From Pseudomonadota bacterium (GTDB taxonomy: Bacteria; Pseudomonadota; Alphaproteobacteria; Micavibrionales; UBA1664), in assembly GCA_009926935.1 (NCBI GenBank), contig RFNZ01000006.1, positions 60,476 to 124,475 of the forward strand: 64,000 bases of DNA, read 5' to 3'. Shown here in pieces: positions 25,617-34,996 of the stretch; positions within the stretch are counted from its first letter, which is position 1, and every line of letters begins with the position of its first letter. The position numbers were made by a program, and so were the translations under genes. The notes under the pieces are model-generated. The model had not been told where the DNA came from. It worked only from the letters and a program-made list of their open reading frames with translations, and did not search any database.

Positions 25617-25635
25617 CCTGAGAATCGTTCTCAGG
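25617..25635. promoter_or_regulatory. 8-bp-arm palindrome, possible Fur-family operator
   Basis: CCTGAGAA TCG TTCTCAGG is a perfect inverted repeat, 33 bp before the start of the 78-aa gene. The core GAGAATCGTTCTC resembles Fur-box half sites (GAGAATCATTCTC type). No T-run follows, so it is not a good terminator for the upstream gene. Confidence 0.4.
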
Positions 25636-25667
25636 CATAAGAATAGACATCAAAATCGGGGACGCCA

Positions 25668-25904
25668 ATGACATCACTACCCATCGAAGCCCTGCGCACC
25701 CTCCGCCTGATGGAGGAATATTTTGAACCGGAGAACGCTGTCATGTTTGAAGCGGATCTCATCGAAGCCCACGGCCAGAAAAACATCTGGAAGGCCATCG
25801 ATGACGGCATTCTCGAACACCGCCGCCTGCCATTCCGCGACGGACACGAACGCTGCATCTGCTGGCTGACCGATAGAGGCCGCAAACTAGCTGACAACGC
25901 TTAA
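25668..25904 (+). CDS. Hypothetical 78-aa protein, possible winged-helix
   Basis: A small soluble protein starting MTSLPIEALRTLRLMEEYF and ending CWLTDRGRKLADNA. The predicted helix pattern plus a C-terminal WLTDRGRKLA segment is like the wing and last helix of small winged-helix proteins, but the evidence is thin. A purine-rich GGGGACG precedes the ATG. The palindrome upstream may be its operator. Confidence 0.5.
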   Translation: MTSLPIEALRTLRLMEEYFEPENAVMFEADLIEAHGQKNIWKAIDDGILEHRRLPFRDGHERCICWLTDRGRKLADNA

Positions 25905-25980
25905 TAACCACTTGGCACCGCGGCAAGGCATCTTTATCATCCCTTTGATATCAATCCGTCACCACTCCAAAGAGGGGTTC

Positions 25981-26580
25981 ATGACCCGCATACACGCTCT
26001 CCTGCTAGCTCTCGTTTTGTCTTTTGGTCTCAGCGCCTGCGGCCACCTCGAATCACCGCCCCCGCCCTCGGCACGCACATTCAAAACATACACCTATGAC
26101 GCTGTGGATTCCCTGATGTCAAAATCAGGCAAGGGCATAACCAAAGAGACACCGATGCTGGTTGGCACAGTAGGTGACGTGAACGATGTCGAAACCTCCT
26201 CGACCCTGGGCCGCACGATCACCGAGCAGATCAGCTCGCGCCTCGCACAAAAAGGATTTAAAGTGGCCGAGCTCAAGCTTCGCCAGGGTATCAGCGTCCA
26301 GCGCGGCGGCATGACGCCGGAAGCCTCGGGCGAATACCTGCTTTCACGCGATGTCCGTAACATCTCAACCGAGCATAAGGCAGCTGCCGCCATTACAGGC
26401 ACATACTCGATCGGTGCCAACAAAGTGCTCGTCAATCTGCGCCTGATTGACATTCGTTCAGGCAACGTGATTACCGGCGTGGATTATGAGCTACCAAAAA
26501 GCACTGACATCATGGCGATGATCGGCAGCGGCTCCGGCACGGGCCGCACCACGTACTTCAGCAATAACTGGGCCTACTGA
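25981..26580 (+). CDS. FlgO-like outer-membrane lipoprotein
   Basis: 199 aa with a lipoprotein signal peptide: MTRIHALLLALVLSFGLSAC, whose lipobox LSAC gives a lipidated Cys at residue 20. The mature part has the FlgO pattern: DAVDSLM, a VGTVGDVNDVETSSTLGR strand-turn, TITEQISSRLAQKGFKV, and AAAITGTYSIGANKVLVNLRL. FlgO proteins in vibrios support flagellar outer-membrane stability, but relatives occur in non-flagellar settings and no flagellar genes are here. Start chosen by the signal peptide and AGAGGGG ribosome-binding site. A terminator follows. Confidence 0.85.
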   Translation: MTRIHALLLALVLSFGLSACGHLESPPPPSARTFKTYTYDAVDSLMSKSGKGITKETPMLVGTVGDVNDVETSSTLGRTITEQISSRLAQKGFKVAELKLRQGISVQRGGMTPEASGEYLLSRDVRNISTEHKAAAAITGTYSIGANKVLVNLRLIDIRSGNVITGVDYELPKSTDIMAMIGSGSGTGRTTYFSNNWAY

Positions 26581-26607
26581 TTGACCTTATTCATTACGAA
26601 AAATATA

Positions 26608-26632
26608 GGGCCGGTGAATCCGGCCCTTTTTT
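26608..26632 (+). terminator. Rho-independent terminator after the FlgO-like gene
   Basis: GGGCCGG (26608-26614), loop TGAAT, CCGGCCC (26620-26626), then TTTTTT. It separates the lipoprotein gene from clpS. Confidence 0.95.
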
Positions 26633-26681
26633 ATTGCCTGACCCTAGGAAAAGCTGCGGTTTAAGAGTATATTGATCACCC

Positions 26682-27038
26682 ATGGATCAAGACAATCCAA
26701 CCCCACCTCAAGGACCCGACAAGGGCCCGAACAAAGAACGCGAATCCGATACCGGCGTGATGCTCAAATCACGCCCGCGCACGCGCAGACCGTCCATGTA
26801 CAAGGTCCTACTGCTGAACGACGACTTTACGCCGATGGACTTCGTAGTTCACATCCTTGAGAAATTTTTCAGCAAAACCCGTGCCGAGGCGACGGATATC
26901 ATGCTTCACGTCCACCGGCGCGGCGTTGGCATTTGCGGTATCTACACATACGAAATTGCTGAAACCAAAGTCACGCAAGTGATGGACTATGCCCGCGCGC
27001 GCGAGCAGCCCCTTCAATGCACCATGGAAAAGGAGTGA
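26682..27038 (+). CDS. clpS: ATP-dependent Clp protease adaptor ClpS
   Basis: ClpS recognises proteins with N-degron residues (Leu, Phe, Tyr, Trp) and delivers them to ClpA. At 118 aa it has a disordered polar N-terminal 35 residues, then the core [18 protein letters not shown] with the alpha-amino-binding Asn46 and Asp47, gatekeeper Met52, and His78 in LHVHRRG. clpA follows after 6 bp. aat, which makes such N-degrons, lies at 34 kb. Confidence 0.97.
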   Translation: MDQDNPTPPQGPDKGPNKERESDTGVMLKSRPRTRRPSMYKVLLLNDDFTPMDFVVHILEKFFSKTRAEATDIMLHVHRRGVGICGIYTYEIAETKVTQVMDYARAREQPLQCTMEKE

Positions 27039-27044
27039 GCACCA

Positions 27045-29345
27045 ATGCTTTCTAAAAACCTTGAAGCAACACTCCACCGCGCCCTCGATCTCGCAAGCGC
27101 CCGCCGCCACGAATATGCAACCCTCGAACACTTGCTGCTGGCCCTGACAGATGATCCTGACGCGCTTGCGGTCATGCGCGCATGCGGCGCCGATGTACCG
27201 GCCCTGCAGGAAGGGCTGACACGCTACCTCGATACCGAGCTGATGAACTTGATCAACCCGGCAGCAGAGGAATCAAAACCAACAACGGGCTTCCAGCGTG
27301 TCCTTCAACGCGCGGCTATCCACGTACAGTCTTCAGGACGTGAGGAAGTGACAGGGGCAAACGTGCTCGTGGCACTGTTCTCGGAACGCGAATCACACGC
27401 GGTCTTCTTCCTGACTGAGCAGGACATGACGCGCTTTGACGCCGTCAACTACATATCCCACGGCATTGCCAAGGTAGCGGGTGCCGATGCACCACGCCCA
27501 CCCCGTGCATCCGGATCAAGCGTTGATGAAGAAAACGAGGAAGTCAAAAAAGGCGCAGATGCGCTTCGCGCATACTGCATCAACCTCAATGAAAAGTCCA
27601 AAGCCGGCAAGGTAGACCCGCTCATCGGCCGTGAAAAGGAGGTTGATCGCACAATCCAGATCCTCTGCCGGCGCTCCAAAAACAACCCGCTTTACGTGGG
27701 CGATCCCGGCGTCGGCAAAACCGCAATTGCCGAGGGTTTGGCCCGCCGCATTACCGAAGGCAAGGTGCCGCCGGTTCTCAAAGGCTGCACAATCTACTCG
27801 CTCGACATGGGAACATTGTTAGCAGGAACACGCTACCGCGGCGATTTTGAAGAGCGCCTGAAGGCCGTCATCACGCAAGTCGAAAAATCGGAAGGCGCTA
27901 TTTTGTTTATCGATGAAATCCATACCGTCATTGGCGCGGGCGCTACATCAGGCGGCGCGATGGATGCATCGAATTTGCTTAAACCCGCGCTATCTAACGG
28001 CGCGATACGCTGCATTGGTTCAACCACCTACAAGGAATACCGCCAGCACTTTGAAAAAGACCGCGCCCTTGTCCGCCGCTTCCAGAAAATTGACGTGGTG
28101 GAACCAAGCATCGACGACACCATCAAAATTCTGAACGGCCTCAAGGAGACCTACGAAAAACATCACAAGCTGCGCTTTTCGGATGAAGCGATACGCACGG
28201 CCGTCGAACTATCAGCCAAATACATCAACGACCGCAAATTGCCCGACAAGGCAATCGACGTGATTGACGAAGCAGGAGCATCGCAAATGCTGCTGCCGGA
28301 GGCCGACCGCAAAGATGTGATAGGTGTTGAAGAAGTGGAGGCCGTCGTGGCCCTCATGGCGCGTATCCCGGCCAAGTCCGTTTCCAAAGACGACCGCGAG
28401 GTGATTCGGAACTTGGAGCGCGATCTGCGCACGCTTGTCTTTGGGCAGGATCAAGCAATCGCTGTCCTCTCAGACGCCATTAAAATGTCCCGCGCGGGCC
28501 TACGTGACGAGGGCAAACCGATTGGTTGCTATTTGTTCTCTGGACCAACAGGTGTCGGCAAAACCGAAGTCGCAAAACAGCTCGCAAAAACCTTGGGCGT
28601 CGATCTCAAACGTTTTGATATGTCCGAATACATGGAACGCCACGCGGTAAGCCGACTTATAGGCGCGCCTCCAGGCTATGTCGGTTACGATCAAGGTGGT
28701 TTGCTGACGGATGCCATCGATCAGAACCCGCATTGCGTGTTGCTGCTCGATGAAATCGAAAAAGCCCACCCCGATATTTACAACATCCTTCTGCAAGTCA
28801 TGGACTACGGCAAACTGACAGACAACAATGGTAAGTCCGTCGATTTCCGCAATGTCATCCTCATCATGACAACGAACGCGGGCGCGGCCGCCATGGCCAA
28901 AGCCCCCATGGGCTTTGAACGCCCCTATCGGACGGACGAGGATGTCGAGGCCATCAACACCATGTTCACGCCCGAATTCCGCAACAGGCTCGATGCGATC
29001 GTGCCGTTCAAAAACCTGCAACCGGAAATCGTCGCACGCGTGGTCGATAAATTCGTGATCCAGTTGGAGGCCCAACTGGCCGACCGCAACGTAACGATTG
29101 ACCTGTCAGATGCCGCGCGCGCCTGGCTTGCAGACAAAGGCTATGACCCCGCAATGGGCGCAAGGCCGCTCGCGCGCCTCATTCAGGAGAAGATCAAAAA
29201 ACCACTCGCCGATGAACTGCTCTTTGGCAAACTGAGCACGGGCGGCGCTGTCCGTATCGATCACGACGGCGAAAAAATCGTTTTCACCTTCCCTGATGCC
29301 GCACCTAAAGCCCTGCCAAAATCCAAAGAAACCGAAAACGCATGA
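27045..29345 (+). CDS. clpA: ATP-dependent Clp protease ATP-binding subunit ClpA
   Basis: The unfoldase partner of ClpP. The 766 aa hold an N-domain of two Clp repeats (1-150), AAA+ D1 with Walker [10 protein letters not shown] near 222 and FIDEIHT near 290, and D2 with GPTGVGKTE near 503 and [11 protein letters not shown] near 572. The usual C-terminal small domain ends with [12 protein letters not shown]. Length and absence of a long middle domain mark it as ClpA, not ClpB. It is the second gene of clpS-clpA and overlaps the next gene start by ATGA. Confidence 0.97.
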   Translation: MLSKNLEATLHRALDLASARRHEYATLEHLLLALTDDPDALAVMRACGADVPALQEGLTRYLDTELMNLINPAAEESKPTTGFQRVLQRAAIHVQSSGREEVTGANVLVALFSERESHAVFFLTEQDMTRFDAVNYISHGIAKVAGADAPRPPRASGSSVDEENEEVKKGADALRAYCINLNEKSKAGKVDPLIGREKEVDRTIQILCRRSKNNPLYVGDPGVGKTAIAEGLARRITEGKVPPVLKGCTIYSLDMGTLLAGTRYRGDFEERLKAVITQVEKSEGAILFIDEIHTVIGAGATSGGAMDASNLLKPALSNGAIRCIGSTTYKEYRQHFEKDRALVRRFQKIDVVEPSIDDTIKILNGLKETYEKHHKLRFSDEAIRTAVELSAKYINDRKLPDKAIDVIDEAGASQMLLPEADRKDVIGVEEVEAVVALMARIPAKSVSKDDREVIRNLERDLRTLVFGQDQAIAVLSDAIKMSRAGLRDEGKPIGCYLFSGPTGVGKTEVAKQLAKTLGVDLKRFDMSEYMERHAVSRLIGAPPGYVGYDQGGLLTDAIDQNPHCVLLLDEIEKAHPDIYNILLQVMDYGKLTDNNGKSVDFRNVILIMTTNAGAAAMAKAPMGFERPYRTDEDVEAINTMFTPEFRNRLDAIVPFKNLQPEIVARVVDKFVIQLEAQLADRNVTIDLSDAARAWLADKGYDPAMGARPLARLIQEKIKKPLADELLFGKLSTGGAVRIDHDGEKIVFTFPDAAPKALPKSKETENA

Positions 29346-30472
29346 GCATAAACGGCAAGCTTAAAAAATGGACTGAGGCCGGCCTCATCACCGCCTCCCA
29401 GCGCGATGCGATCCAGAATCATGAGCGTGAGTTTGCGGGCAACCGCCTGAAACTGGGCATGGCATCAGCAGGCATTTTTTCAATCCTCTTGGGGCTGTCG
29501 CTTGTTGTTGCCGCCAACTGGCAGGAAATTCCGAATAGCCTGAAATTCTATAGCCACCTTGGCATCAATGCGCTTCTGGCATGGTGTATCTGGAAATGGC
29601 GCGATGACAGCACAAAACTACTGCACCGCGAGGGCGCACTCTTTTTCCTGTGGGGCCTAACCCTTACCCTCATCGCCCTTATCGGCCAAATTTTCCAGCT
29701 GAGCGGCGAAGCTTACGAGGCGATACGTCTCTGGTTCTGGCTCACAACACCCATGATCCTCCTTTACGCCAAAGGCACTTACATCTCGCGCCTCTGGGCT
29801 ATCGTGTTTGTGATTTATGTTCCCTACGATCTCATCAGCACGGTCTGGGACTCGACGGCTGACTGGAACATCCGCAAGGCAACCCTTATGGGCACTGCCC
29901 TTCTGCTGCCTCTTGGTGTATGGACGTTGGGTAGCTGGCCGTACTTTGCAGCAACACGGGAAGCCATCGCAAACACGCTGCGGCGTCTATCTGTAGTGAT
30001 GGCACTGGGTTTTGCCTCTTTCTCCAGTCTTGAGTTTTATCATTCGTTTGTCTTTGAGTACTCGGCCCTGGTGCCTATCTCGTTTGCGGGACTGGCGATC
30101 GGATTGCGGTACTATTTCAACCTGCGCCCAGACATTCAGAGCAACGACAAACGCACGATTGACCTTATTTGTCTTGCGGGGCTTTTTGTGACAGTTCCGT
30201 TCCTTACCCTTGCCGAGAGCGATCTTTGGGCCATGCTGCATTTCATTTCCTTCTGGGCACTGGCTGGTGCCCTCTGGCAAGAGCAGGGACACGCTCGCGC
30301 TGTCAGCTTTGCCATTACAGTGATCAGCATCCGGCTCTTCATTGGCTTCCTTGAGATCTTCGGTGGCCTTATGCTTTCAGGCTTCGGGTTCATTGCCATC
30401 GGGCTTGTCATGATCGGGATAGGTTTGGCTGCACGTCGTGTGCAAAAGCACCTGAGAGGAGGGGCCGCATGA
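29342..30472 (+). CDS. DUF2157 multi-pass membrane protein
   Basis: A 376-aa integral membrane protein. A short cytosolic N-terminus (LKKWTEAGLITASQRDAI) matches the DUF2157 start, which reads as a small HTH-like pair of helices. About ten hydrophobic segments follow, among them IFSILLGLSLVVAANWQEIP, GLTLTLIALIGQIFQLSG and the last near 340-365. DUF2157 genes are commonly paired with GDYXXLXY-motif genes, exactly as here (ATGA overlap). Function unknown. Confidence 0.88.
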   Translation: MSINGKLKKWTEAGLITASQRDAIQNHEREFAGNRLKLGMASAGIFSILLGLSLVVAANWQEIPNSLKFYSHLGINALLAWCIWKWRDDSTKLLHREGALFFLWGLTLTLIALIGQIFQLSGEAYEAIRLWFWLTTPMILLYAKGTYISRLWAIVFVIYVPYDLISTVWDSTADWNIRKATLMGTALLLPLGVWTLGSWPYFAATREAIANTLRRLSVVMALGFASFSSLEFYHSFVFEYSALVPISFAGLAIGLRYYFNLRPDIQSNDKRTIDLICLAGLFVTVPFLTLAESDLWAMLHFISFWALAGALWQEQGHARAVSFAITVISIRLFIGFLEIFGGLMLSGFGFIAIGLVMIGIGLAARRVQKHLRGGAA

Positions 30473-30897
30473 TGGATCGCCACAAGTTTTTACATCTGGC
30501 AGCACTGCTTTTACCTGTACTTTTTCTGGCGGGATGGTCGGGGGCTCTTTCATGGCGTTACTACAATAGCCCGACATACGATGTGGTCATGGCGGGTTAC
30601 GACCCACGGGATATCGTCTACGGCAAGTACATCATGTTCCGCTATGACTGGGATCATCCTGAAAGTCAAAAACCTGAAGGCATTAAAAACTTGCCTGTAT
30701 CCGGGCGCTTTTATGTGCCCGAGCACGCAGCCTACGACCTGCAGGAAATGATGCGCAATAGCTCAGGTCATATTTTTAAAGCAACCATAACGCTCTCCGG
30801 TAGAGACTCTCACATCAAAAAAGTCACGATAGATACCAGGCCCTGGCAGGAAGCCCTTGCTGCGTGGCGCGAAACCCAACACAATCAGGCCCAATGA
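30469..30897 (+). CDS. GDYXXLXY-motif membrane-anchored protein
   Basis: 142 aa with one N-terminal membrane helix (about 11-30) and an exported domain carrying the family signature: YDPRDIVYGKYIMFRYDW near 43-60, where GKYIMFRY corresponds to GDYxxLxY. A later FYVPEHAAYDLQEMM segment is also family-like. It is translationally coupled on both sides (ATGA in and out) in the DUF2157 pair. The ATG-ATG start has GAGAGGAGGGG upstream. Confidence 0.85.
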   Translation: MMDRHKFLHLAALLLPVLFLAGWSGALSWRYYNSPTYDVVMAGYDPRDIVYGKYIMFRYDWDHPESQKPEGIKNLPVSGRFYVPEHAAYDLQEMMRNSSGHIFKATITLSGRDSHIKKVTIDTRPWQEALAAWRETQHNQAQ

Positions 30898-32489
30898 CCG
30901 AACGTTTTGACGCAGCCGTCATAGGCATGGGCCATCAGGGCCTCATTACCGCAAATCTTCTTGCACAAGAGGGGCTGAACGTGGCCGTGCTTGATATTGC
31001 CTCGCCTGTGCCCGGCGGCCTTTCTTACGATATTTTTGCTGAAGGGTATCGCACGGGCCCTTGCGCGCACGCACCCGTGCCGGTTGACCAAAATCTGGCT
31101 GACAGGCTAGGGCTTGAAGAACGCGGCTTTGCCATGAAGCCCGAGCAGACATGCAGCTTCGCCCCTTCATCCGTAGACGAAGGCAAATATCTTTTTGCGA
31201 CATCTTCAAGGGCAGCAACCCAGCGCGAAATTGCAAAGTTCTCTCAAAAAGATGCCGATACCTTTATGGCATTTTCAGACGAGGTGCATACGCTGGCCAC
31301 CATCCTTGATCAGGTAGGGCAGACACTACCGAACTACACGCAGGATGGCTGGAAAGATTTATGGGGCGTCTTTGAAACGGGGCGCTTACTGGCCGAGGGT
31401 GGCGAGGCCGCACAGCTGATGTTCGCCCGCCTGATGAACGGTTCGCTTGAACAGGCAGTATCCGACATGTTTGAAAGCCCGTCGGTCAGGGCTTTTCTGA
31501 CTATTCAGGCAACCATGGCCTCCATGACGGTGCCTAACCGCAAGGGATCGGCGGCATCACTCATACAGTACATGCTGGGCTTGGGTGGCCACCGCCCCTA
31601 CCGCGGAGACTGGCAGCCCCTGCGCGGAAGCCTGCACCATTATCTGAGAGCCCTCACCCAAGGGGCAATTGACCGCGATGTGGCATTTTTTCCGGGGCAG
31701 GTCGTAACATCTCTAACGGTCGCCGAAGACCGCATTACAGCGATCAACTTCAATGAAGGCGATTCGATCGAGGCCGGCATCGTGATTGCGGACATCAATC
31801 CGCTCACGCTCTTTGACCAGATGATCGGTGTCACCAAAATCCCCTCCGACCTGAATGCAAGGCTGGCACCTTTACGGCAGGGCGGTGGTTTTGTCCGCAT
31901 GAAAGTCGCCCTGACCGATCTTCCAAAATTCACGGCTATGGCGGATGCCAAGCCGGAAAGCTACCTCTCGGGCGAGATTCTGGTAGCCCCGACACCGGAA
32001 TACATTTCAGCCGCCCGCACGGACGCCAAGGCTGAAGGCGGCTCTCACCGCCCTGTTATCTCGATGGTCATTCCTTCACTCAGCAGCAACGAGCTGGCAC
32101 CTCAGGGGCGGCACGTAGCCTCCATTATCGCGCAGTATTATGAGCCGGGCCTTCCGAACGACCCCGACAACTGGGGCGCTATTGCGGATTCGGTTTACGG
32201 CGCACTCGAAACCGTGGCCCCTGGCTTTTCAAAACTCGTGGATACCGCAGCCGTCTACATGGGCGAGAACATGACGCGCACAGTTGGCCCCATTAATCGC
32301 GAGGCTCTGGGCGGCGGGCACCCATTAACCCAGCTCTTTGGCGGCCTTTTTGGCCACCACGGTTTGGGGGCAACAATGCCATACACCAACCTTATGCTTT
32401 GCGGTTATGGGCCAGAGGCCTCCGCAAGCCCGCATTTCAACCGTGGCGGGGAGTCTGCCGCCGTGGCCGTCATGCGCATGGTTGCCTGA
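30894..32489 (+). CDS. FAD-dependent oxidoreductase, PYROXD2/phytoene-desaturase-like
   Basis: A 531-aa flavoprotein of the amine-oxidase/phytoene-desaturase superfamily. The dinucleotide fold near residue 8 reads VIGMGHQGLITANLLAQEG, followed by VLDIASPVPGG. A segment GLGGHRPYRGDW with RGSLHHYL and a C-terminal GQLFGGLFGHH-like region resemble PYROXD2-type proteins. The substrate is not evident, and no carotenoid genes are nearby. The start at MTERFDAAVIG overlaps the previous stop (ATGA); the in-frame extension upstream is the tail of the neighbour read in another frame. Confidence 0.82.
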   Translation: MTERFDAAVIGMGHQGLITANLLAQEGLNVAVLDIASPVPGGLSYDIFAEGYRTGPCAHAPVPVDQNLADRLGLEERGFAMKPEQTCSFAPSSVDEGKYLFATSSRAATQREIAKFSQKDADTFMAFSDEVHTLATILDQVGQTLPNYTQDGWKDLWGVFETGRLLAEGGEAAQLMFARLMNGSLEQAVSDMFESPSVRAFLTIQATMASMTVPNRKGSAASLIQYMLGLGGHRPYRGDWQPLRGSLHHYLRALTQGAIDRDVAFFPGQVVTSLTVAEDRITAINFNEGDSIEAGIVIADINPLTLFDQMIGVTKIPSDLNARLAPLRQGGGFVRMKVALTDLPKFTAMADAKPESYLSGEILVAPTPEYISAARTDAKAEGGSHRPVISMVIPSLSSNELAPQGRHVASIIAQYYEPGLPNDPDNWGAIADSVYGALETVAPGFSKLVDTAAVYMGENMTRTVGPINREALGGGHPLTQLFGGLFGHHGLGATMPYTNLMLCGYGPEASASPHFNRGGESAAVAVMRMVA

Positions 32490-32549
32490 CCCAAGAAAAA
32501 CAACGATACAGCCTTGATTTCGACATGTTTTTCCTCCATTTTTGGAGAC

Positions 32550-32942
32550 ATGAAATTCCTGAAAAACCTTCTCTCCGTTTTATCGCCCGTATCTTTTCTC
32601 CTGACGGTATGGCGGCGCGGCGAATTTGTGGGTGAAGACCAGATAGGCAACCGCTACTTCAGGGCAGCTCCTCGCAAGGGCTACAAACGTGAACAGCGCT
32701 GGGTTCTTTACAAAGGCGAACCCGAGGCAAGCCTTATCCCGCCTGAGTGGCACGGCTGGATACATCATCAAACCGATATCGTGCCTTCAGGCACTGGCCT
32801 CAGCTTCCGTAAAAGCTGGCAGGCTCCGCATCGCCCGAACATGACCGGCACGGATATGGCCTACCGCCCACCCGGCCACCAGCTCATGGGCGGCAACCGT
32901 GCCAAGGCAACTGGTGATTATCAAGCCTGGAAACCCGAGTAA
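32550..32942 (+). CDS. NDUFA12-family (complex I 17.2-kDa) protein
   Basis: 130 aa, homologous to the mitochondrial complex I accessory subunit B17.2/NDUFA12, found also in alphaproteobacteria, where it associates with NADH:quinone oxidoreductase. Visible are the short N-terminal hydrophobic start (LLSVLSPVSFLLTVW), GEFVGEDQIGNRYF, QRWVLYKGEPEASLIPPEWH, the HGWIHHQTD block and a C-terminal YRPPGHQLMGGNRA. TTTGGAGAC precedes the ATG, which excludes a longer start. It heads the MlaD-DUF2155 unit. It is a good class marker. Confidence 0.93.
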   Translation: MKFLKNLLSVLSPVSFLLTVWRRGEFVGEDQIGNRYFRAAPRKGYKREQRWVLYKGEPEASLIPPEWHGWIHHQTDIVPSGTGLSFRKSWQAPHRPNMTGTDMAYRPPGHQLMGGNRAKATGDYQAWKPE

Positions 32943-32954
32943 AAGGACCCCTCC

Positions 32955-33470
32955 ATGAAACGCAACATCATCGAAACTGTCTTGGGCGCAGTTGTCCTCC
33001 TGATTGCGGGTGTCTTTCTGATTTATAGCTCGACAGCGACAAAAGCGGGCGCTGTCAGCGGTTACGAGGTCATCGTACGTTTCAATGAAATCGGCGGCCT
33101 TAAAAAGGGTAACGATGTCCGTATAGGCGGCGTTAAAATCGGCTCCATCAAATCCATCGAACTTGATAAGGCGACCTATCAGGCCCGTATCACGATGTCG
33201 ATCGAGGACAACGTAAAAATCCCGACAGATACCGCCGCACGCGTTTCCAGCGAATCTCTGATGGGCGGGGCTTATGTGGCGCTTGATGTCGGCGCGGACG
33301 AGGATAACATCCGCCCGGGCGGCTCCATCAAATTTGCCCAGGATGCCCAAAATCTGGAGCAGCTTTTAGGCAAGTTCATCTTCTCGCAGGCAGACAAGAA
33401 AAAGGACGAGGGCGGTCAATCTCCTTCTTCCATGACACCGCCTGCTCCGGCTGAAATGCCTCAGATGTGA
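32955..33470 (+). CDS. mlaD: MCE/MlaD-domain phospholipid-transport protein
   Basis: 171 aa: a single N-terminal membrane helix (about 6-25) and one MCE domain, with VRFNEIGGLKKGNDVRIGGV near 40-60 and GGAYVALDVG near 105. MlaD forms hexameric rings in the periplasm that move phospholipids between membranes with MlaFEB. The ATPase and permease genes are not here, so the ring must pair with components encoded elsewhere. The tail is Pro/Met-rich. It is coupled to the DUF2155 gene (TGATG). Confidence 0.9.
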   Translation: MKRNIIETVLGAVVLLIAGVFLIYSSTATKAGAVSGYEVIVRFNEIGGLKKGNDVRIGGVKIGSIKSIELDKATYQARITMSIEDNVKIPTDTAARVSSESLMGGAYVALDVGADEDNIRPGGSIKFAQDAQNLEQLLGKFIFSQADKKKDEGGQSPSSMTPPAPAEMPQM

Positions 33471-34114
33471 TGTTCAAAAAACTTTATGCCGTAATTCTGG
33501 TGTGCTTTTTTTGCGTGAGCGCCGCGCACGCGCAGGATGAACCCGTCATCGGCAACACGACAGACGAAGTAAAGATCGAAAACACGACTGAAACCGCCCC
33601 TGCCGGCGAGCCCCCCGCAACGGAAGAAGCACCAGAAACACCCAAGAAAAAAGAATACACGGATATGCCGCAGGTGAGGCTGCGTATCCTTGATAAAGTA
33701 CGTGCCGAAAGCCGGACATACGACCTCGAGGTTGGCCACACCGTGGCCTACGCCAATATCCGCATACGCCCGCGTAGTTGCCGCAAATCATCCCCCCTTG
33801 ATGACCCGGAAAGCGCAAGTTTTCTACAGATCTGGGAAGTATTGCCGGACGGAAAAAGCACGTGGGTTTTTTCGGGCTGGATGTTCGCCTCATCACCGTC
33901 GCTTTCAGCCATGGATCACGCGGTTTACGATGTAACGGTGCTCGATTGCCGCGACCCTAAAGCCGCATCAGAAACCGAATCCAAACCGGCTGACGCCGCA
34001 TCGGAGGAGGAAACACGCTCAGCCACCGATGCCGCGATAGATGAATACATCGCAGATGATGCCGCAAACGAAACCCCCTCCAGCAACAGTGCTTCAGATA
34101 GTCTTGAGCGATAA
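33470..34114 (+). CDS. Exported DUF2155 protein
   Basis: 214 aa with a signal peptide cleaved after AAHA near residue 21, an acidic Thr/Pro/Glu linker (25-60), then the DUF2155 core: VRLRILDKVRAESRTYDLEVG, PRSCRKSSP, WVFSGWMFASSPSLSA and YDVTVLDC (Cys103 and Cys160 may pair). After residue 162 comes an acidic, low-complexity tail of ~50 residues. That tail is antisense to the end of aat. I choose the ATG at the MlaD stop over a GTG one codon earlier. Unknown function, alphaproteobacteria-specific. Confidence 0.85.
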   Translation: MFKKLYAVILVCFFCVSAAHAQDEPVIGNTTDEVKIENTTETAPAGEPPATEEAPETPKKKEYTDMPQVRLRILDKVRAESRTYDLEVGHTVAYANIRIRPRSCRKSSPLDDPESASFLQIWEVLPDGKSTWVFSGWMFASSPSLSAMDHAVYDVTVLDCRDPKAASETESKPADAASEEETRSATDAAIDEYIADDAANETPSSNSASDSLER

Positions 34115-34662
34115 TCATCGCGTGATATTTCAACGCACCCGAATTGCAGAAGATGCGAGTTTACAAACTGGCAATCCAACAGCACAAAACCTTGCTTTTT
34201 AAGCCTCTCAACCAGATGAACCAAGGCGATTTTGCTTGCATTAGTGGCTGTTGAAAACATGCTCTCGCCAAAAAAAGCGCCGTTGATTGCTATCCCGTAA
34301 AGCCCACCTGCAAGCACGCCGTCTTGCCCCCAGCATTCAACGCTATGCGCGTACCCCATGCGATGCAGCGCCGTATAAAGATCGCGTATCTGTTGATTGA
34401 TCCATGTTACGTGACGGCCTTTTCCGGTGGCGGCACAACCGTCAATCACGGCATCAAAAGCCTTGTTGACGGTAACTTTAAACGGCTGCTTTTTGGCCAG
34501 CTTTAAAAGAGATCTGGATGCATGAAAACCCTCAAGCGGGATGATCCCGCGCATTTCAGGCGATACCCAGAATATGTCGGGATCATCGGCATTCTCCGCC
34601 ATGGGAAAGAGGCCATGGCAATAAGCATCAAGAACATCCTCGGGCGTAATGGTCTCGCCCAT
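33925..34662 (-). CDS. aat: Leucyl/phenylalanyl-tRNA-protein transferase
   Basis: Aat attaches Leu or Phe from tRNA to proteins with N-terminal Arg, Lys or Met, marking them for ClpS-ClpAP. At 245 aa the core is complete: YCHGLFPMAE, FWVSPEMRGIIPL, GRHVTWINQQI, the GGLYGIAINGAFFGESMFS catalytic region, and LLDCQFVNSHLLQFG. The core should end near residue 196 (SEALLLEG). The remaining ~50 residues are Ser/Ala-rich and antisense to the DUF2155 gene, probably a stop-loss extension. It is third in a minus-strand group with two small genes. Confidence 0.93.
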   Translation of the reverse strand: MGETITPEDVLDAYCHGLFPMAENADDPDIFWVSPEMRGIIPLEGFHASRSLLKLAKKQPFKVTVNKAFDAVIDGCAATGKGRHVTWINQQIRDLYTALHRMGYAHSVECWGQDGVLAGGLYGIAINGAFFGESMFSTATNASKIALVHLVERLKKQGFVLLDCQFVNSHLLQFGCVEISRDDYRSRLSEALLLEGVSFAASSAMYSSIAASVAERVSSSDAASAGLDSVSDAALGSRQSSTVTS

Positions 34663-34670
34663 GAGGAAAC

Positions 34671-34985
34671 CTATTCTTGGCCGTCAGTCGGGGTGCGCGG
34701 TGTACGCGGCTGCAACCCGCCGAGGCCAGGGATCGGGGATATAGAACCGGGCCCGAGAGAAGGTGGCGCAATATAATTCTGTGGTTTTGGTGCGTTGTCT
34801 TTGGCAAGCGCCCGCTCTTGCACCAGTACTTTTGCAAGCTGCGGTGCCGCCTGAAGCGTGGCAGGCGACAGGCCCTCGCGATGCATGATGCCGCCATTTG
34901 ATGACGTATCGCCAAGATTGTCGCGGTGGATGGTTTGCCCCGTTGTCAGGCCCTGAAGCCACATCTGCACATCACGTACGCCCAT
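34671..34985 (-). CDS. Hypothetical 104-aa protein
   Basis: A small protein with a Gly/Pro-rich C-terminal third (IAPPSLGPGSISPIPGLGG) and a polar N-terminus, MGVRDVQMWLQGLTTGQ. No signal or membrane helix. A perfect GGAGG lies 5-6 nt before the ATG, which supports a real gene. It lies 11 bp after the 97-aa gene and 8 bp before aat on the same strand. Function unknown. Confidence 0.65.
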   Translation of the reverse strand: MGVRDVQMWLQGLTTGQTIHRDNLGDTSSNGGIMHREGLSPATLQAAPQLAKVLVQERALAKDNAPKPQNYIAPPSLGPGSISPIPGLGGLQPRTPRTPTDGQE

Positions 34986-34996
34986 AACGCCTCCGC

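Noticed and set aside
30864..30893. Upstream extension of the FAD oxidoreductase
   Set aside because: It lies within the preceding gene; the ATGA overlap start gives the expected nucleotide-fold position.
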